From Dichetophora obliterata (Eukaryota > Arthropoda > Insecta > Diptera > Sciomyzidae), in assembly GCA_963920525.1 (NCBI GenBank), contig OY986437.1, positions 28,601,063-28,665,062 on the forward strand: DNA of 64,000 bases, written 5' to 3'. Positions 10,738 through 21,544 of this stretch are shown here, one piece after another. Within the stretch, counting starts at the first letter, position 1. The number at the start of each line of letters is the position of its first letter. Below the pieces are notes generated by a model. It saw nothing but the letters and a program-made list of their open reading frames with translations, made no database searches and was not told the DNA's origin. Position numbers and translations under genes: made by a program.

Positions 10738-11122
10738 TATATTTTCCAGAGGTAACAATAGCAACGTCATCGGCATAAGCTATCACCCTGCACCCTGCTA
10801 GTTCTAGTTTAACTAACAGTTAATTTACTGCTAAATTCCAGAGTAGAGGCGATGGAACCCCTCCCTGAGGGGTTCCTCTTGGTACAGATCTTAACGTGGA
10901 TGCCGCTCCAAATTTTTCACTTATAACCCTGCCAACTAGCATTTGATTTATGAGTGCTGTCAGTGCGGCATTCACTCCAAGCTTCGTCAGCGCATTGGTG
11001 ATAGCTCTTGCCTCGACGTTATTTAAGGCTTCTTCTATATCAATGAAAGCTATCATTGCATATTCCTTCAGATGGAGGGAATTTTCAGTGATGGAGATTA
11101 TGAAGTGGAGAGCTGTTTCCAC
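10738..11122 (-). pseudogene. LOA-like LINE RT palm fragment with TPQGG and YADD
   Basis: The minus strand from 11122 reads IAFIDIEEALNNVEA (degenerate first catalytic Asp motif), VPRGTPQGGVPSPLLWNLAVN and, just before the Bari insertion, VIAYADDVAIVTSG. The TPQGGV-SPLLW signature separates LOA/R1-type RTs from the CR1 RTs (GVPQGS) elsewhere in this window. The 5' end stops at the GGAACTGT duplication, so the copy is 5'-truncated. One frame break separates the TPQGG part from the YADD part. Confidence 0.85.
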
Positions 11123-11130
11123 GGAACTGT

Positions 11131-11740
11131 AGACTTATGTATCAGCGAAGCGCTTAGATCCACTTCATCTGAAGCTTTAAATGCAGTTCTTTGCTTTATA
11201 CCCCTTGATATAATGAAGAAAAGGATAGCACAGGAAACAGCCATCCGTCTTAGAGCAACCTCGCAGTGAGCTAACACTCGTATAGATCACTCCACTATTA
11301 TCGATCTTGTATGAGCAATTCTGTTTGCTTTACACTATTGCCACTCCCTCATTCGATAATGGCTTCCCCAAAGTAATGCCTACCCGAGTAGAATGGGATG
11401 GGCTACTGCCGCTAAACCAAGTTGGAGCACATATTTTTACTGACGGCACAAAACTTGACTGCAAAGTCGGGGAGGCGTCTTTTGCACGGATCTTGACATC
11501 ACAACCTCATTTAGACTGCCTGATCATTTCAGCGTTTTTCAGGCGGAATTAATGGCCATTTCTATAGCTGTGGAATGGCTAAGGTATTGTGAGATATCAA
11601 CTAGAGATATCGAAATTTTTACGGACAGCCAAGCAGCGTTAAAATCTATTGGAGGTGTATTCCTAACATCACCAACAGAGCTTAAATGGTGCTCGTCTCT
11701 TAATGAGATGGCTGATAAGTTCAGTATCCATCTGGTCTGA
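11131..11740 (+). pseudogene. LOA-like LINE RT-thumb/RNase H relic (right half of split element)
   Basis: Continuation of 7232-7608: CISEALRSTSSEALNAVL and PLDIMKKRIAQETAIRL, then RNase H motifs HIFTDGTKLDCKVG and EIFTDSQAALKSI in changing frames. It parallels the antisense copy at 8380-8940 closely (DGSKLDSKVG and SDSQAALKAL). Stops and frameshifts are frequent. The homology ends near 11740. Confidence 0.8.
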
Positions 11741-13852
11741 GATCGAAATGGAAAAATGGCTTTGAGGCAAAAATAAGTTATCTTCAAGTTCATTTTTGAG
11801 TGTCAAAATCATCAAAGTGAATTATTTTCCACAAAACAATTAGATCTTTTCAACCTGATTTTAAAATGTTTTTTTTTTATTTCCTAAACCTAAACAATTT
11901 CACAGTTAAAAATTAAATTGATTAAAATTTTCGTTCGTGTGCCATTAAATACTGAGAACATGTTTTGGAAAATTTGCTTAAATAATTCTTTGAACTTTAT
12001 GTAGAAAACCTTGCATAATTTATTGCACCAAAACAGGAAAGTAGCAAAGAAAACATGGAAAATTAATAACAATAATAAAAAATAAAACGTTTAAAATGAA
12101 TTTTTAAAGCAAACACAAGCGAATTGAAACGGCAGAAATAATAACAAAAACTACATCAGCAATAATAACAACAAAAACAACAAAAGCAGCCACACTCTGC
12201 ACACAAAAGCAACGCCAACAGAAAACATGGAAATTGTTGATAATGCTGGAAAATTACTTAAATTAATAATAAAGCAACAAACACAACTACAACAACAACA
12301 ACAAGAACAACAATGAGCACTGGATGTGGGACAGCAGGAGCAACAGCAAGAGCAGCATGCAAGGAAAATTAGTGCCAAAAAGCGTATTTAAATAATTTAT
12401 GACTGCATTAAATTTCACTTACTTCATTTCATTGGTATATTTTAAGTGCTGTTTACACAAGCTCACGTCAAAACACATACACATTAAAACATACTCATAG
12501 GTAGGCTTCTCATACAAAAGCACATACTTTGCAAGCCATGACGAAACACTTCAAAGCACAACAAACCGAATATTTTTCATTTCTGCACACCTCCCTCCTC
12601 CCCCTTCACCACCCTCACCATCCTCACTTAATATCTGTTTGAAATTGTTACCGAATTCATTTAAATTGCATTCAGCATTGCTTGGCAGCGTTGCCAAACA
12701 ATTTTAAATTCCAAAAAATATTCCAATTGATTTCAACCGCACTGCCGACCGAGTTTTCGAAATCCAATTAAATAGCAAAAATATGTTTTCATGCAGAATT
12801 TTTAATGTTTAAAATGTAGGTGAATGCTCGTAAATTTGGAAAAAGTAACAAACCAGAAAATGGTTGTAGTTATAGAAAATTCCAATTCGAACCGAATGCA
12901 CTTTTCGAATATATGTATAGCTAGGCACAACGCTTAGCAAGTAAAATTTCAATTTTTTATATTTTTCAAATGTATCTTCTGGGAAATTAAGTGAAAATAT
13001 CAAGTTTGCTGCAAAAAGCCAATTTGAGTGTTTGTGTCGACAAATTTTTTAAATTGCCCAGCCATTCACCCAACCAAAGCCAATTCTCATCAACAGCTGA
13101 TGTAAATATTTGTTTTGCATTAACTTTTTGAAAGGTGAAGGAGTGTATGTTGTTGTTATTGCTGTCTTTTTCTCCATCACTATCGAGGTATTGTGTACTT
13201 TTTGTCTTCTAGTGCGCTGCCGTTGTTATATAAACAAGTCGATGCGTCCTTTTTGTATTTCGTTGTTGTTGTAATGATGAGCTCTTTCAGATAATGTCAA
13301 TAATATTAAATTTAATTTTATTTGTAGTATTATTTTCGTTTTTCCTAGAAAATATTTATATAGTCAGTCTTAGAAAATACGAGTAAAGCGGGATTAGCAG
13401 GCTTGTCAGCACTTCAATAGAATTTAAGTTATTTGTCTTTTTGTATTTATTCTGCGTTTTTTTTTATATTTTTCAAAAGTTGGGACTATTTTTTATTGTG
13501 CTTAAGTTAAGCTAAAGTCTGTGTGCAACTAAGTAACTTAGCAATGGAAACCTTTATAATAGGATCATTGAAGTTTTGTTTATGAATTAAACAATCTGCT
13601 TGGCATTGAAATTGTTTTGTAGAGCGAGAATTGATATTACAAGCAATAAAAGTGAGATGTTTGCTTAAGCTTTAAGAAAACATGCTTCGGTAATTTGAGC
13701 TTTTTAAACATAGTTAGTGTAACTCCTTATGTTTGGCAAAATTACTATATGGCTGTTCACAATCCGATGCAAATGGTCTTGCATCATAGCATTTGCAAAA
13801 AAGTAGAGTATATTTTTACTCAGCACTAAAAAACAAATACAGAGATGCATTT
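11741..13852. other. No gene recognised; AT-rich DNA with CAA/AAC runs
   Basis: Contains a compound AAC/CAA/ACAACA microsatellite at about 12130-12320, which produces a spurious Cys/Ser-rich frame on the minus strand, and a pyrimidine-rich patch at about 12590-12630. I see no splice-like coding exons or element ends. This texture is usual for fly introns or intergenic DNA. Confidence 0.55.
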
Positions 13853-13853
13853 A

Positions 13854-14480
13854 CTACACTCAGAAAAAACACCTATTTTTTTGTGATAAAAAATTTCTCT
13901 ATTTTCGATTATAGAAATTTTCTTTATTTCAAATAAAATTTACTTCAATTATAATAAATTTTCACATATTCGAAGAAATATTTCCTTCCTTGTGGGAAAT
14001 GAAAATATTTCATGTCTCTAATAACGATAAGTATTTTTCTCTCACTGAAAAAAAAATCTTATTTATAGAGAAAAATTTATAGAAAATGAAAAATGTTTTC
14101 TATTGTTTATAAATAATTCACTATGCGAAATATTTTCTTCAATAACAACAAATCCTTTCTCAAAAGTTAAAAAGGCTTTTTTTCAAAAATCGGTATATTT
14201 TTCTTATATTAAATGAGTTACGAAAAAAATAGAAAGCGTGAGAGCAATTGATTAATGTTGTGAAAAGCAAGTGTTGCATTTTCTGCATATTATGACAATT
14301 GTTCCTTCAAAAGGTTTTTTTTTTACTTAACATAGCTATACAAAGTGATGTTGTTTATTACTACTGTTTCTTTGCATGCATTTAAAAAATCGTTTTTCAG
14401 AATAAATTTCTGGAATATCAATAAAGAGTCCGGAAAAACAATGCTACAACAATAATTCTGCCTCTTAACACATTTTAAGT
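13854..14480. mobile_element. MITE with ACACTCAGAAAAAA terminus, truncated copy
   Basis: Starts TACACTCAGAAAAAACACCT and is, in inverse orientation, collinear with the right ~700 bp of the full element at 27231-28483. Shared landmarks include CACAAGGAAGG (inverted), CATGTCTCTAATAACGATAA, GAAAGCGTGAGAGCAATTGA and CAAAGTGATGTTGTTTATTA. Homology fades near 14480. It is non-coding. Confidence 0.8.
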
Positions 14481-15169
14481 GCGTGACGATAAACTCGTCA
14501 ATCCGACGCTAACTTAGCGAAGACTCAAACCAATAATTTTGATCCGCAAAAAGTTAAATTTGTACTTTTTGCTAAGTACGAGTTTAACTTTTGGGAGGAA
14601 ATTAAATTCGTTCTGCTTACAAAGTACGAGTTTAACTTTTGAATCGAATTTAGCTTTTGGCACAATTTTGAGTGCACAATTAAGACGTTTGCCATAAATA
14701 TTTTTTAAAAAGTAGTGAAACTGGCATTCAAATACAAGTTTGTCTAGAAGAAACCAGTGGCGTAGGAATGCAAAAAGGGCAAATTATGAAATGCAAATTC
14801 TTTTTATGGTAACTTTGCACAATTAAACTATTTCTTTAATTTTTTTATGGAACCCATGCCTATGTCCTGCATCGCATTTTTCTATAACATATATTTTCTG
14901 GTTTATATCAGAATTCTTCAAAAAATACGATTTTTATGTTGATGTGTGGATATCCGTGATCATGGTTATATTTGTGGAGTATAGAGTCTGCCCCATAATC
15001 TCACGCATGTAGTGCCCCACTTTTACCACATAAAACAAAAAACTTTATACAAACTACTTTACTTTAAATTAAAATTTTGGATTTAAGTCTTTATTTTAAG
15101 ATTTAAAAAATTATAAAAATTTCTATCAGTTTGTAAAAATAATATTAACTAGCTTGTAATAATAAAAAT
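14481..15169. other. No gene recognised; short duplicated motif
   Basis: A 19-bp motif AAGTACGAGTTTAACTTTT occurs twice (near 14574 and 14622), with partial versions around it. Otherwise it is AT-rich with no coding signal. Confidence 0.5.
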
Positions 15170-15615
15170 AATGGATTTTGAAAAAAATAGTTTGAATGAT
15201 TTATTGAATATCATAGAAAATATATTTAAAATTTGGCTTCATTATTGCAAGAGACAAAAAAGTTACACAATTTAAAAAACGTAAAATCGTATTTTTTTGC
15301 ACTTGAAAAATTAGTACTAAAAACTAAAACGAATTTTGGAAAAAGCAGTTCAAGTGATTTATTGAATATCAAAGGCTTAAAATTGGCTTAAATAATTCAA
15401 GAAACAAAATGTTACAGATTTTTCAAAGCCAAAATGGTATTTTTTAAATTAAGAATAAAATTTTGGCACTAAAAACTAAAATTAATTTTAAAAAAAGGAT
15501 TTTAAATGATTTATTGAATATCATAAAAAATATTTTTTTAATTTGGCTTAATTATTGCAAGAGTCACGAAAGTAAGAGAATTTTGAAACACGCAAGTCAA
15601 GCCATAATCGTATAT
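15170..15615. repeat. ~150-bp satellite, three units, left part of a broken array
   Basis: Three diverged units, each with the landmarks ATTTATTGAATATCATA, AATTTGGCTTAATTATTGCA, AAGAGACAAAAAAGTTAC and TTTTGGCACTAAAAACTAAA. Further pieces of the same unit lie at 16765-16822 and 20212-20312, so a longer array was split by two LINE insertions. The start 123-codon-like frames in it are not genes. Confidence 0.8.
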
Positions 15616-16764
15616 TTATTTATTTTTTTATTTTATTTATTTATTTATTTATTTATAGTACGATAAGTACTTAGTTCTTTTGATGCACAAGTTGGAATAA
15701 TATTTTTAGGATTATACAAATTAAAGATTTTCTTAAACCTAATTTAAACAATTATACTTATTATAAAATGTATCTTAATATTAAGTAGAAATAGGGAAAT
15801 CAAGATAGAGTATAAAATTGAAGTAACTAAGTGAGAAAAAAAAGTGACAAGAAGAAAGTATAGATTTAGAGAAAACTGGCAAATTTATTAATCGTTAATT
15901 AGAAGCAAAATGTTGAAATACAGCAAGTCTAAATCTTTTTATTTCCCTTAAAGCTCTTACGTGGCTCGGTAAGGAATTCCAAAGACGAGTGGCATTAATA
16001 AAAAATAATCTTGTGGAGTTGAGGTAGTTGAAACTCGGTGGGGTCAGCATGAAACTTCTTGTTGAGCGACCAAATCGAATTTTTTCAAACAAATAAGGAG
16101 GCGTTTTAAACACTATTATTTTATGCAGAAAGATACAATTTCTAGCATTGAGATTATTAATAATATCACTTCCAAGAATGGGTTTTTTTAACTGAGATAT
16201 ATGAACAAATTTTCGAAGCCCATAAACATATCGTGCAACCTGGTTAAATGCTAAGTTTAATTTTTATTGAGATCGAGAGTCCAAATTGCTATAAACACAT
16301 TCTGCATAAGTAATTATATGTAGTATAAGTTGAAGAACAAGCTTATGTTTCAATTCAACTGGCGTATAATCAGCTGAAACTCTTAGATTACGCAGAATAT
16401 AATATACTTTTTGAACCACACTGTTGATGTGGTCACTGCAGGTAAGTGTAGAATTAATTTATAACCTAGATTTTTGATTTTGCTGGCGAGACTTAGCTTT
16501 TGGTCTTTTAAAATAAGGTCCGGTATATCTTCAAAGAAGACATTATCTTTGCTGATGGGCAATTCAAATGATTTCGCAGCATTAAGTTGAAGCCCATTGC
16601 TAACAGCCCATTGACTTATATTTTCTAGATCCTCATTGAGCCTGAATACCAGGTCTTCCATGAGACCAGTTCTACGTGAGAGATATATCTGAATATCATC
16701 AGCATAAACATGCATGGACGAATGCTTGCAAACGCTGAAAATATCATTTGAAATATCATTAACT
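15616..16764 (-). mobile_element. CR1/L2-group LINE 3' fragment with (TAAA)n tail
   Basis: The minus strand carries RT sequence from the YADD box to the C-terminus and then a 3' region ending in TAAA repeats (plus-strand 15624-15656). The left and right flanks are parts of the same satellite unit, so this is an insertion into the array. It is strongly 5'-truncated, starting just before the YADD motif. Confidence 0.8.
15895..16750 (-). pseudogene. LINE reverse transcriptase C-terminal relic
   Basis: The minus strand begins at 16750 with NDIFSVCKHSSMHVYADD and continues QIYLSRRTGLMEDLVFRL. The thumb region is frameshifted. The C-terminus at 16113-15895 has PPYLFEKIRFGRSTRSF and NSTRLFFINATRLWNSLP, a motif found again in the same place in the 57659-60016 and 31939-33430 LINEs, so all three belong to one family. 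It is inactive. Confidence 0.8.
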
Positions 16765-16826
16765 TTAAATAAAATTTTTGTACTAAAAAAACAACATGGA
16801 TTTTAAAAATAAATACTTCAAACGAT

Positions 16827-16975
<149 letters not shown>

Positions 16976-17112
16976 TATTTCTATTTTAACTATCAACAAA
17001 CGTTTAACAGTTTGAGTAACAACATATAAATTATAAAAACAATATGATATAAAATTAATAAAATGTAAACATAATTATATTAAAGTAAATATTACACTTT
17101 TATAAATTCATT

Positions 17113-17422
17113 TTAAACAATTCTTAATAAATTTTGTTTAAAAGTTTGTCTATTCAAAGTGAGATCTATTTGAGCACTTATGGAATTGAACGCTAAGCAC
17201 ATATTATTAATTGGATCATTACGGCCATAGTTTGTCCTATGATACGGAATGTAAAAGAAATCTCTTTGCCTAAAATATCTCTCAGGCGCATATATTCTTA
17301 AAAGAGCGAGGAGTGGCGCGCAGTCTATATGTGATATAATTATATCGCGAACAAAAATAACAAGAAAAAATTTACGTCTGGAGGCTAAGGTATTAAGATC
17401 TAGAAGAGCACACCTGGATACG
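17113..17422 (-). pseudogene. CR1-like RT C-terminus (downstream of Tc1 insertion)
   Basis: The minus strand reads VSRCALLDLNTLASRRKF, then a T1/Q-type C-terminal domain with LLALLRIYAPERYFRQRD and YHRTNYGRNDPINNMCLAFN, and a natural stop near 17113. The frame continues from 19065 when the Tc1 element is excised in the mind. The N-terminal ~28 residues of the open frame upstream of 17422 come from the transposon end and are not LINE sequence. Confidence 0.8.
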
Positions 17423-17424
17423 TA

Positions 17425-19062
17425 CAGTGTTGCGCAAAACAATAGCAACAAAATAAGTGCGCTGCAACAAAATCGTGTATCTTTTTTAATATTGGGGACA
17501 CACAAAAATGATTATTGGAATCAAAGCATATATTCATATATCATATATAAAACAAATCAAATTCAAATTTGGTTTTGTATTTTTAATTAAATTTCAAATT
17601 AATGTGGCTACATTCAATTTTTCTGAGAGCAAAGTAATAAAAAGAGAGCAAGAATTATCGGTAAAAGTTCCGTTATTGTAAAGCACGTGTTGTTTGTAAG
17701 TCATAAATATTTAAGTTTAGTTTTGTTTTTGCGCTAGTTGTGACATTGACTGTTCCATTTATAATGGCACGTTTTAAATACTGTGAAGCTCTTAAATTGC
17801 AAATTATTTCCGAATATAAAAACGGAAATTCACAAATATCTAACGTGAAACAGTTTGATATTAATCAGTCAAGAGTTTGCAGATTAATAAAGAAATATAC
17901 CATCACAAAAGACGTAACAACGGTACATTAAAGAGGGCGGCCGCGAAAGACATTGCTGCGTGATGACAGGAACTTTTGTGGCGTGTTCAAACGAAATGCA
18001 TTTGCCACATTCAAAGAGGTTGTTCGGACACTTGATTCAGATATCCATCACAGCACTGTTTGATGACGAGCCGTTGAGAACGATTAAAGAAGTTACAGAC
18101 CGGCAGAGAAACCTTTGCTTACAGTTAAGCATAAGAAACAAGGTGAGGTGTTACAATTTAAACAATTCTGTCTGAAATTGTGACAACAAGTTGCAATTTA
18201 TTGTTTTTTAGACTCAGTCTTGCAAAAGAGCACCTAAATTGGACCGTTCAAAAATCGAAAACCGTTTTCTAGCGATGAATCAAAGTTCAACTTGATTAAT
18301 TCAGATGGGATGTGCACGGTACGGTGCCACCCAGGTACACGACTTGAAGCCCGAAACTGCAAAATAAATTTTAAACACGGAGGCGATGGCATTATGGTCT
18401 GCACTTCTTTTTCCTATAATGAAGTTGGACCATTTCAAAAAATCGATGGAATTATGGATCGATTTGTATATAATGACATTTTAGAAAGCAAGATGCAACC
18501 ACATTCAGAGTGTAATATGTCGCTTCAGTGAACATTTCAGCCAGACTACGACCCGAAGCACACTTCAAAGCTCATCAAAGATTACATTAGAGGTAATGGG
18601 ATTCAAGTCCTTGATTGGCCGGCACAGTCATAATGACTTGAATCCCATTGAAAATCTTTTTGGGATTTTGAAGGTAAAAGTTTCTGGTCAAAGGTTTTCC
18701 AATAAGACTGCACTGTATGAAGCCCTGAAACTTAATTGGGAACATATACCTAATACCAACATATCTAATTTAATAGAGTCGATGTCACTCAGATGTGCAG
18801 CGGTTATCAAGAATAATGAATCTTACGCCAAATATTAATTATGTTGCTTTTGTTTTGCTCTCAGACAAACTGAATGAAATCACATTAATTTTAAATTTAA
18901 TAAAGAAAACAAAACCAAATTTGAATATGATTTCATTTTAATATGATGTATGAGTATATGCTTTGGTTCCTATAATCATTTTTGTGTGTACCTAATATTT
19001 AAAAAGATACACGATTTTGTAGCAGCGTACTGATTTTGTTGCTATTGTTATGCGCAACACTG
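17425..19062 (+). mobile_element. Tc1-like transposon with ~210-bp terminal inverted repeats
   Basis: Ends CAGTGTTGCGCAAAACAAT and its complement. The inverted repeats run about 210 bp (to GAGAGCAAAG at 17632 and its complement at 18850) with roughly 90% identity by eye. TA flanks both ends (17423-17424, 19063-19064). Long-TIR Tc1 elements such as Minos and S have this shape. Insertion is inside the CR1-like RT and is therefore younger than it. Confidence 0.92.
17764..18838 (+). pseudogene. Tc1-like transposase, several frameshifts
   Basis: N-terminal helix-turn-helix from MARFKYCEALKLQ (17764) to RVCRLIKKY, with a stop near 17929. A basic linker and second DNA-binding part follow in another frame. 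The catalytic motifs are visible: SDESKFNL (Asp near 18274), PDYDPKHTSK (Asp near 18550) and NDLNPIENLFGILK (Glu near 18650), with the last two ~33 codons apart as in DD34E. The C-terminus is SNLIESMSLRCAAVIKNN, with a stop at 18838. At least three frame changes make it inactive. Confidence 0.88.
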
Positions 19063-19064
19063 TA

Positions 19065-20211
19065 CGTTGGCATAAAATTCCAATTTAATTTAAACATTAT
19101 GTAACCAGTGAAACGTTTTTGTATTCTTTCCAATCGCAAAAAATCTACCTCGTAATATGGGTCCCAGATCACACATTCATATTCCAAGATAGACCTTACT
19201 AAAGATAAAAATAACGTTCTAAGGGTATATGGATCCTTAAATTCCTTCGAATTACGCCTCAAAAAACCCATCATTGCATTAGCTTTAGTAATTATGCAAT
19301 CGTAATGGTTGGAAAAAGAAATTTTTCTATCAAATAGAATTCTCAGATCAGATGTAGACTCGACACGTGAAAGACCACTATTTACGATTGAGTAATTGAA
19401 AAAATTTGGTTCTTTTTCATATAAAAAGACATAATGTTGCATTTCGCAACATTTAAATAAAGTCTATTAACTGAACACCATTTAATCATATTGTTTAAAT
19501 CAATTTGAAGAAGCCGATGGTCGGAAGGTGAAGAAATCGAATTAAACAGTTTAACATCATCAGCATACATCAAACAATTAGTATGCTGTAAAAAGTTTGG
19601 GAAGTCATTGATGAACAAGACAAACAATAGAGGTCCAAGGTGGCTTCCTTGGGGCGCACCAGAATGGTTAGTAATAGATTTTGAGTAGCAGTTACCAATA
19701 CGAACAACTTGATACCTATCAGAAAGGTAATTCCTCAGCCAGGATAACAAAGAGGAATGAAACCCCATTAGGGAAAGTTTTTTAACCATAATGGAGTGCT
19801 GAACTCTATCAAAGGCTTTGGCGAAATCAGTAAAAATGACGTCAATTTGATTGCCTTTTTCCATTTCAGTTTTAATGAAGTGAGAGAACAGTGTTAGGTT
19901 TGTAGAAGTAGATTTACTACTAAGAAAACCGTGTTGCAATTCAGAGATAGAGTTTTTAATTCTAGCATAAATGTATTTTTTGACAATTGACTCAAATAAT
20001 TTAGGGATCAAGGGCAATTTTGATATTGGTCGATAGTTCGCTATATTTTGCCTAGAGCCAGACTAATGGATAGGGACTATAATGGATTCTTTCCAAATAT
20101 TCAAAAGCTGCCCTGTCTTTAAAGATAAATTAAATAAGAGCGCTAATGGCTGGGCTAGCACAGCTGCGCAGTTTTTTAGAAATATTGGGGGAATATTATC
20201 AGGACCAGGAT
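19065..20211 (-). pseudogene. CR1-like RT (upstream part), with stop and frameshift
   Basis: From 20211 the minus strand reads PGPDNIPPIFLKNCAA, then after one in-frame stop (near 20064) NYRPISKLPLIPKLFE, FTDFAKAFDRVQHS (first Asp), SGAPQGSHLGPLLFVLF, LMYADDVKLF (catalytic Asps) and the LN-x-x-KC motif. It shifts frame near 19400 and continues SGLSRVESTSDLRILFDR and RSILEYECVIWDPYYE up to the Tc1 junction. The APQGSHLGPLLF wording is T1/Q/CR1-like. The open 19382-20017 segment has no true start; it begins at a Leu codon. Confidence 0.85.
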
Positions 20212-20312
20212 ATTTATTGAATATCATAGATAATATATTCCAAATTTGGCTTAATTATAACAAGAGACAAAAAAGTTACAGATTTTTGAGACGCAAAAGT
20301 CCATTTGGGGCC
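20212..20312. repeat. ~150-bp satellite, right remnant
   Basis: Resumes the unit seen at 15170-15615 (TTTATTGAATATCATAGATA, then TTTGGCTTAATTATAACAAG and AGACAAAAAAGTTACAGATT) directly after the CR1-like LINE. This shows the array continued across both LINE insertions. Confidence 0.8.
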
Positions 20313-21544
20313 ACTGTGCGCCGGGGTCTACACGTCTCACGTTCACTTTAAATGTGTCAACATGCGCCAAAGTTTTTTCACTTGTAATAATTGTGACTTG
20401 GACTTAGACATGAAATAAAGTAAATATAAATAATAATGTTTACTATAGATATTCATATTATAGGCTCACCGAATAAATAAAAATTAATTATTTAGAGTTT
20501 TCACTTCAATTACTTTACACTTTCTATAGTTTTATTGAATGTATGATAGAGTCCCACATAAGAAGACTGAAGTTATTGGAGCTACAAAAATCAATCAAAT
20601 TTTTGGCAAAAAAAAAATTTGCCAAGAAACCCTAAACTCTATTAAGCAAAATGCAAAATAGACATGAAGAATACCAATCTTATGATATATTTGTAACTCC
20701 AAAATATTGTCATTGTGGAAAATAATGATAAAAAAACAAAACCGGTCCCTTCTATTTATGCCATTATTAATTCTTAATTGTTTATTTTTGTAGTTTTTAT
20801 ATCTTCCAACTCAGGTTTTCTTTTATTTTCAGCTTATATGTTTTTCATCGCATAGACCTTGAAAATTTGCCCACTGCTGAGTATTGAATATTTTATTTGA
20901 TTGCTCTGGTTGTTGCTGATGATGTTGTTATTAGCAAATGTTTCACGGTTTTTGTTTTTATTTCTTTTGCAACTCGTATTGCTGTTAGCTGATTATAATT
21001 CCGTTCATTGCGGTTTCTCTTTATTTTGGCGCAATATTTTGCTGCATAACTTAACGTTGCTCTTTTCTAACTAGTTAGTTTTAACAGCGTATGGCTATGA
21101 TTTAGTGGGTGGTTTTTTAGTGGGTGGTTTGGTGGGTAGTTCGGTGGTGATTGAATGATTGGTCGCTTTTACTTCGTTAACACTAATTGGGATCAATTTA
21201 ACTGCACAGTCTGATGAATAAGTTGTTTGTTGTCATTTGTGTGCATGGAGTGCACAGTTGGAATTTAAGGATAAGTACCAGTATAAACGGTTAATAAAAC
21301 TTTTATCGATTAACTTTTGGTTGGTTATTCAAGCTTATTCAAGCATTAGAAATAAAATGTGTGTAGGATAAAGTTTGTTGCATATATTTAAATAGATGTA
21401 AAATGCTTCATTTTGTTATTGTAACTCGAATGAATGGGCAGTAGGTATATGACTTTTTTATAGCATATATTGTGCATGTCCGTACATGATGAGAAACGGC
21501 AAAAAAATAATAATTGCGTTTTTAGTTTTTCATTTTATTAGAAA
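20313..21544. other. No gene recognised
   Basis: AT-rich, with a GC-richer 40-bp patch near 20308-20345 and GGTGGGTGG-type repeats near 21110-21150. No coding homology, inverted repeat pair or target duplication was found. Confidence 0.5.

Larger units (their letters stand above)
7609..11122 (-). mobile_element. Antisense LOA-like LINE with RNase H, 5'-truncated
   Basis: The minus-strand order is RT palm (11122 to 10738), RT connector, RNase H (8940-8440) and a C-terminal Cys/His segment. The 3' end near 7609 carries (CCTAA)3. The element is bounded by an 8-bp duplication, GGAACTGT, and its host is an older sense copy of the same kind of LINE. It was later hit by a Bari-like element (9426-10735) directly after the YADD region and by a 141-bp MITE (8101-8241). 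LOA-type elements move by target-primed reverse transcription. This copy lacks the endonuclease and the RT N-terminus. Confidence 0.85.

Noticed and set aside
12151..12378. Cys/Ser-rich frame
   Set aside because: Translation of a CAA/CAG-type microsatellite on the opposite strand; no gene evidence.
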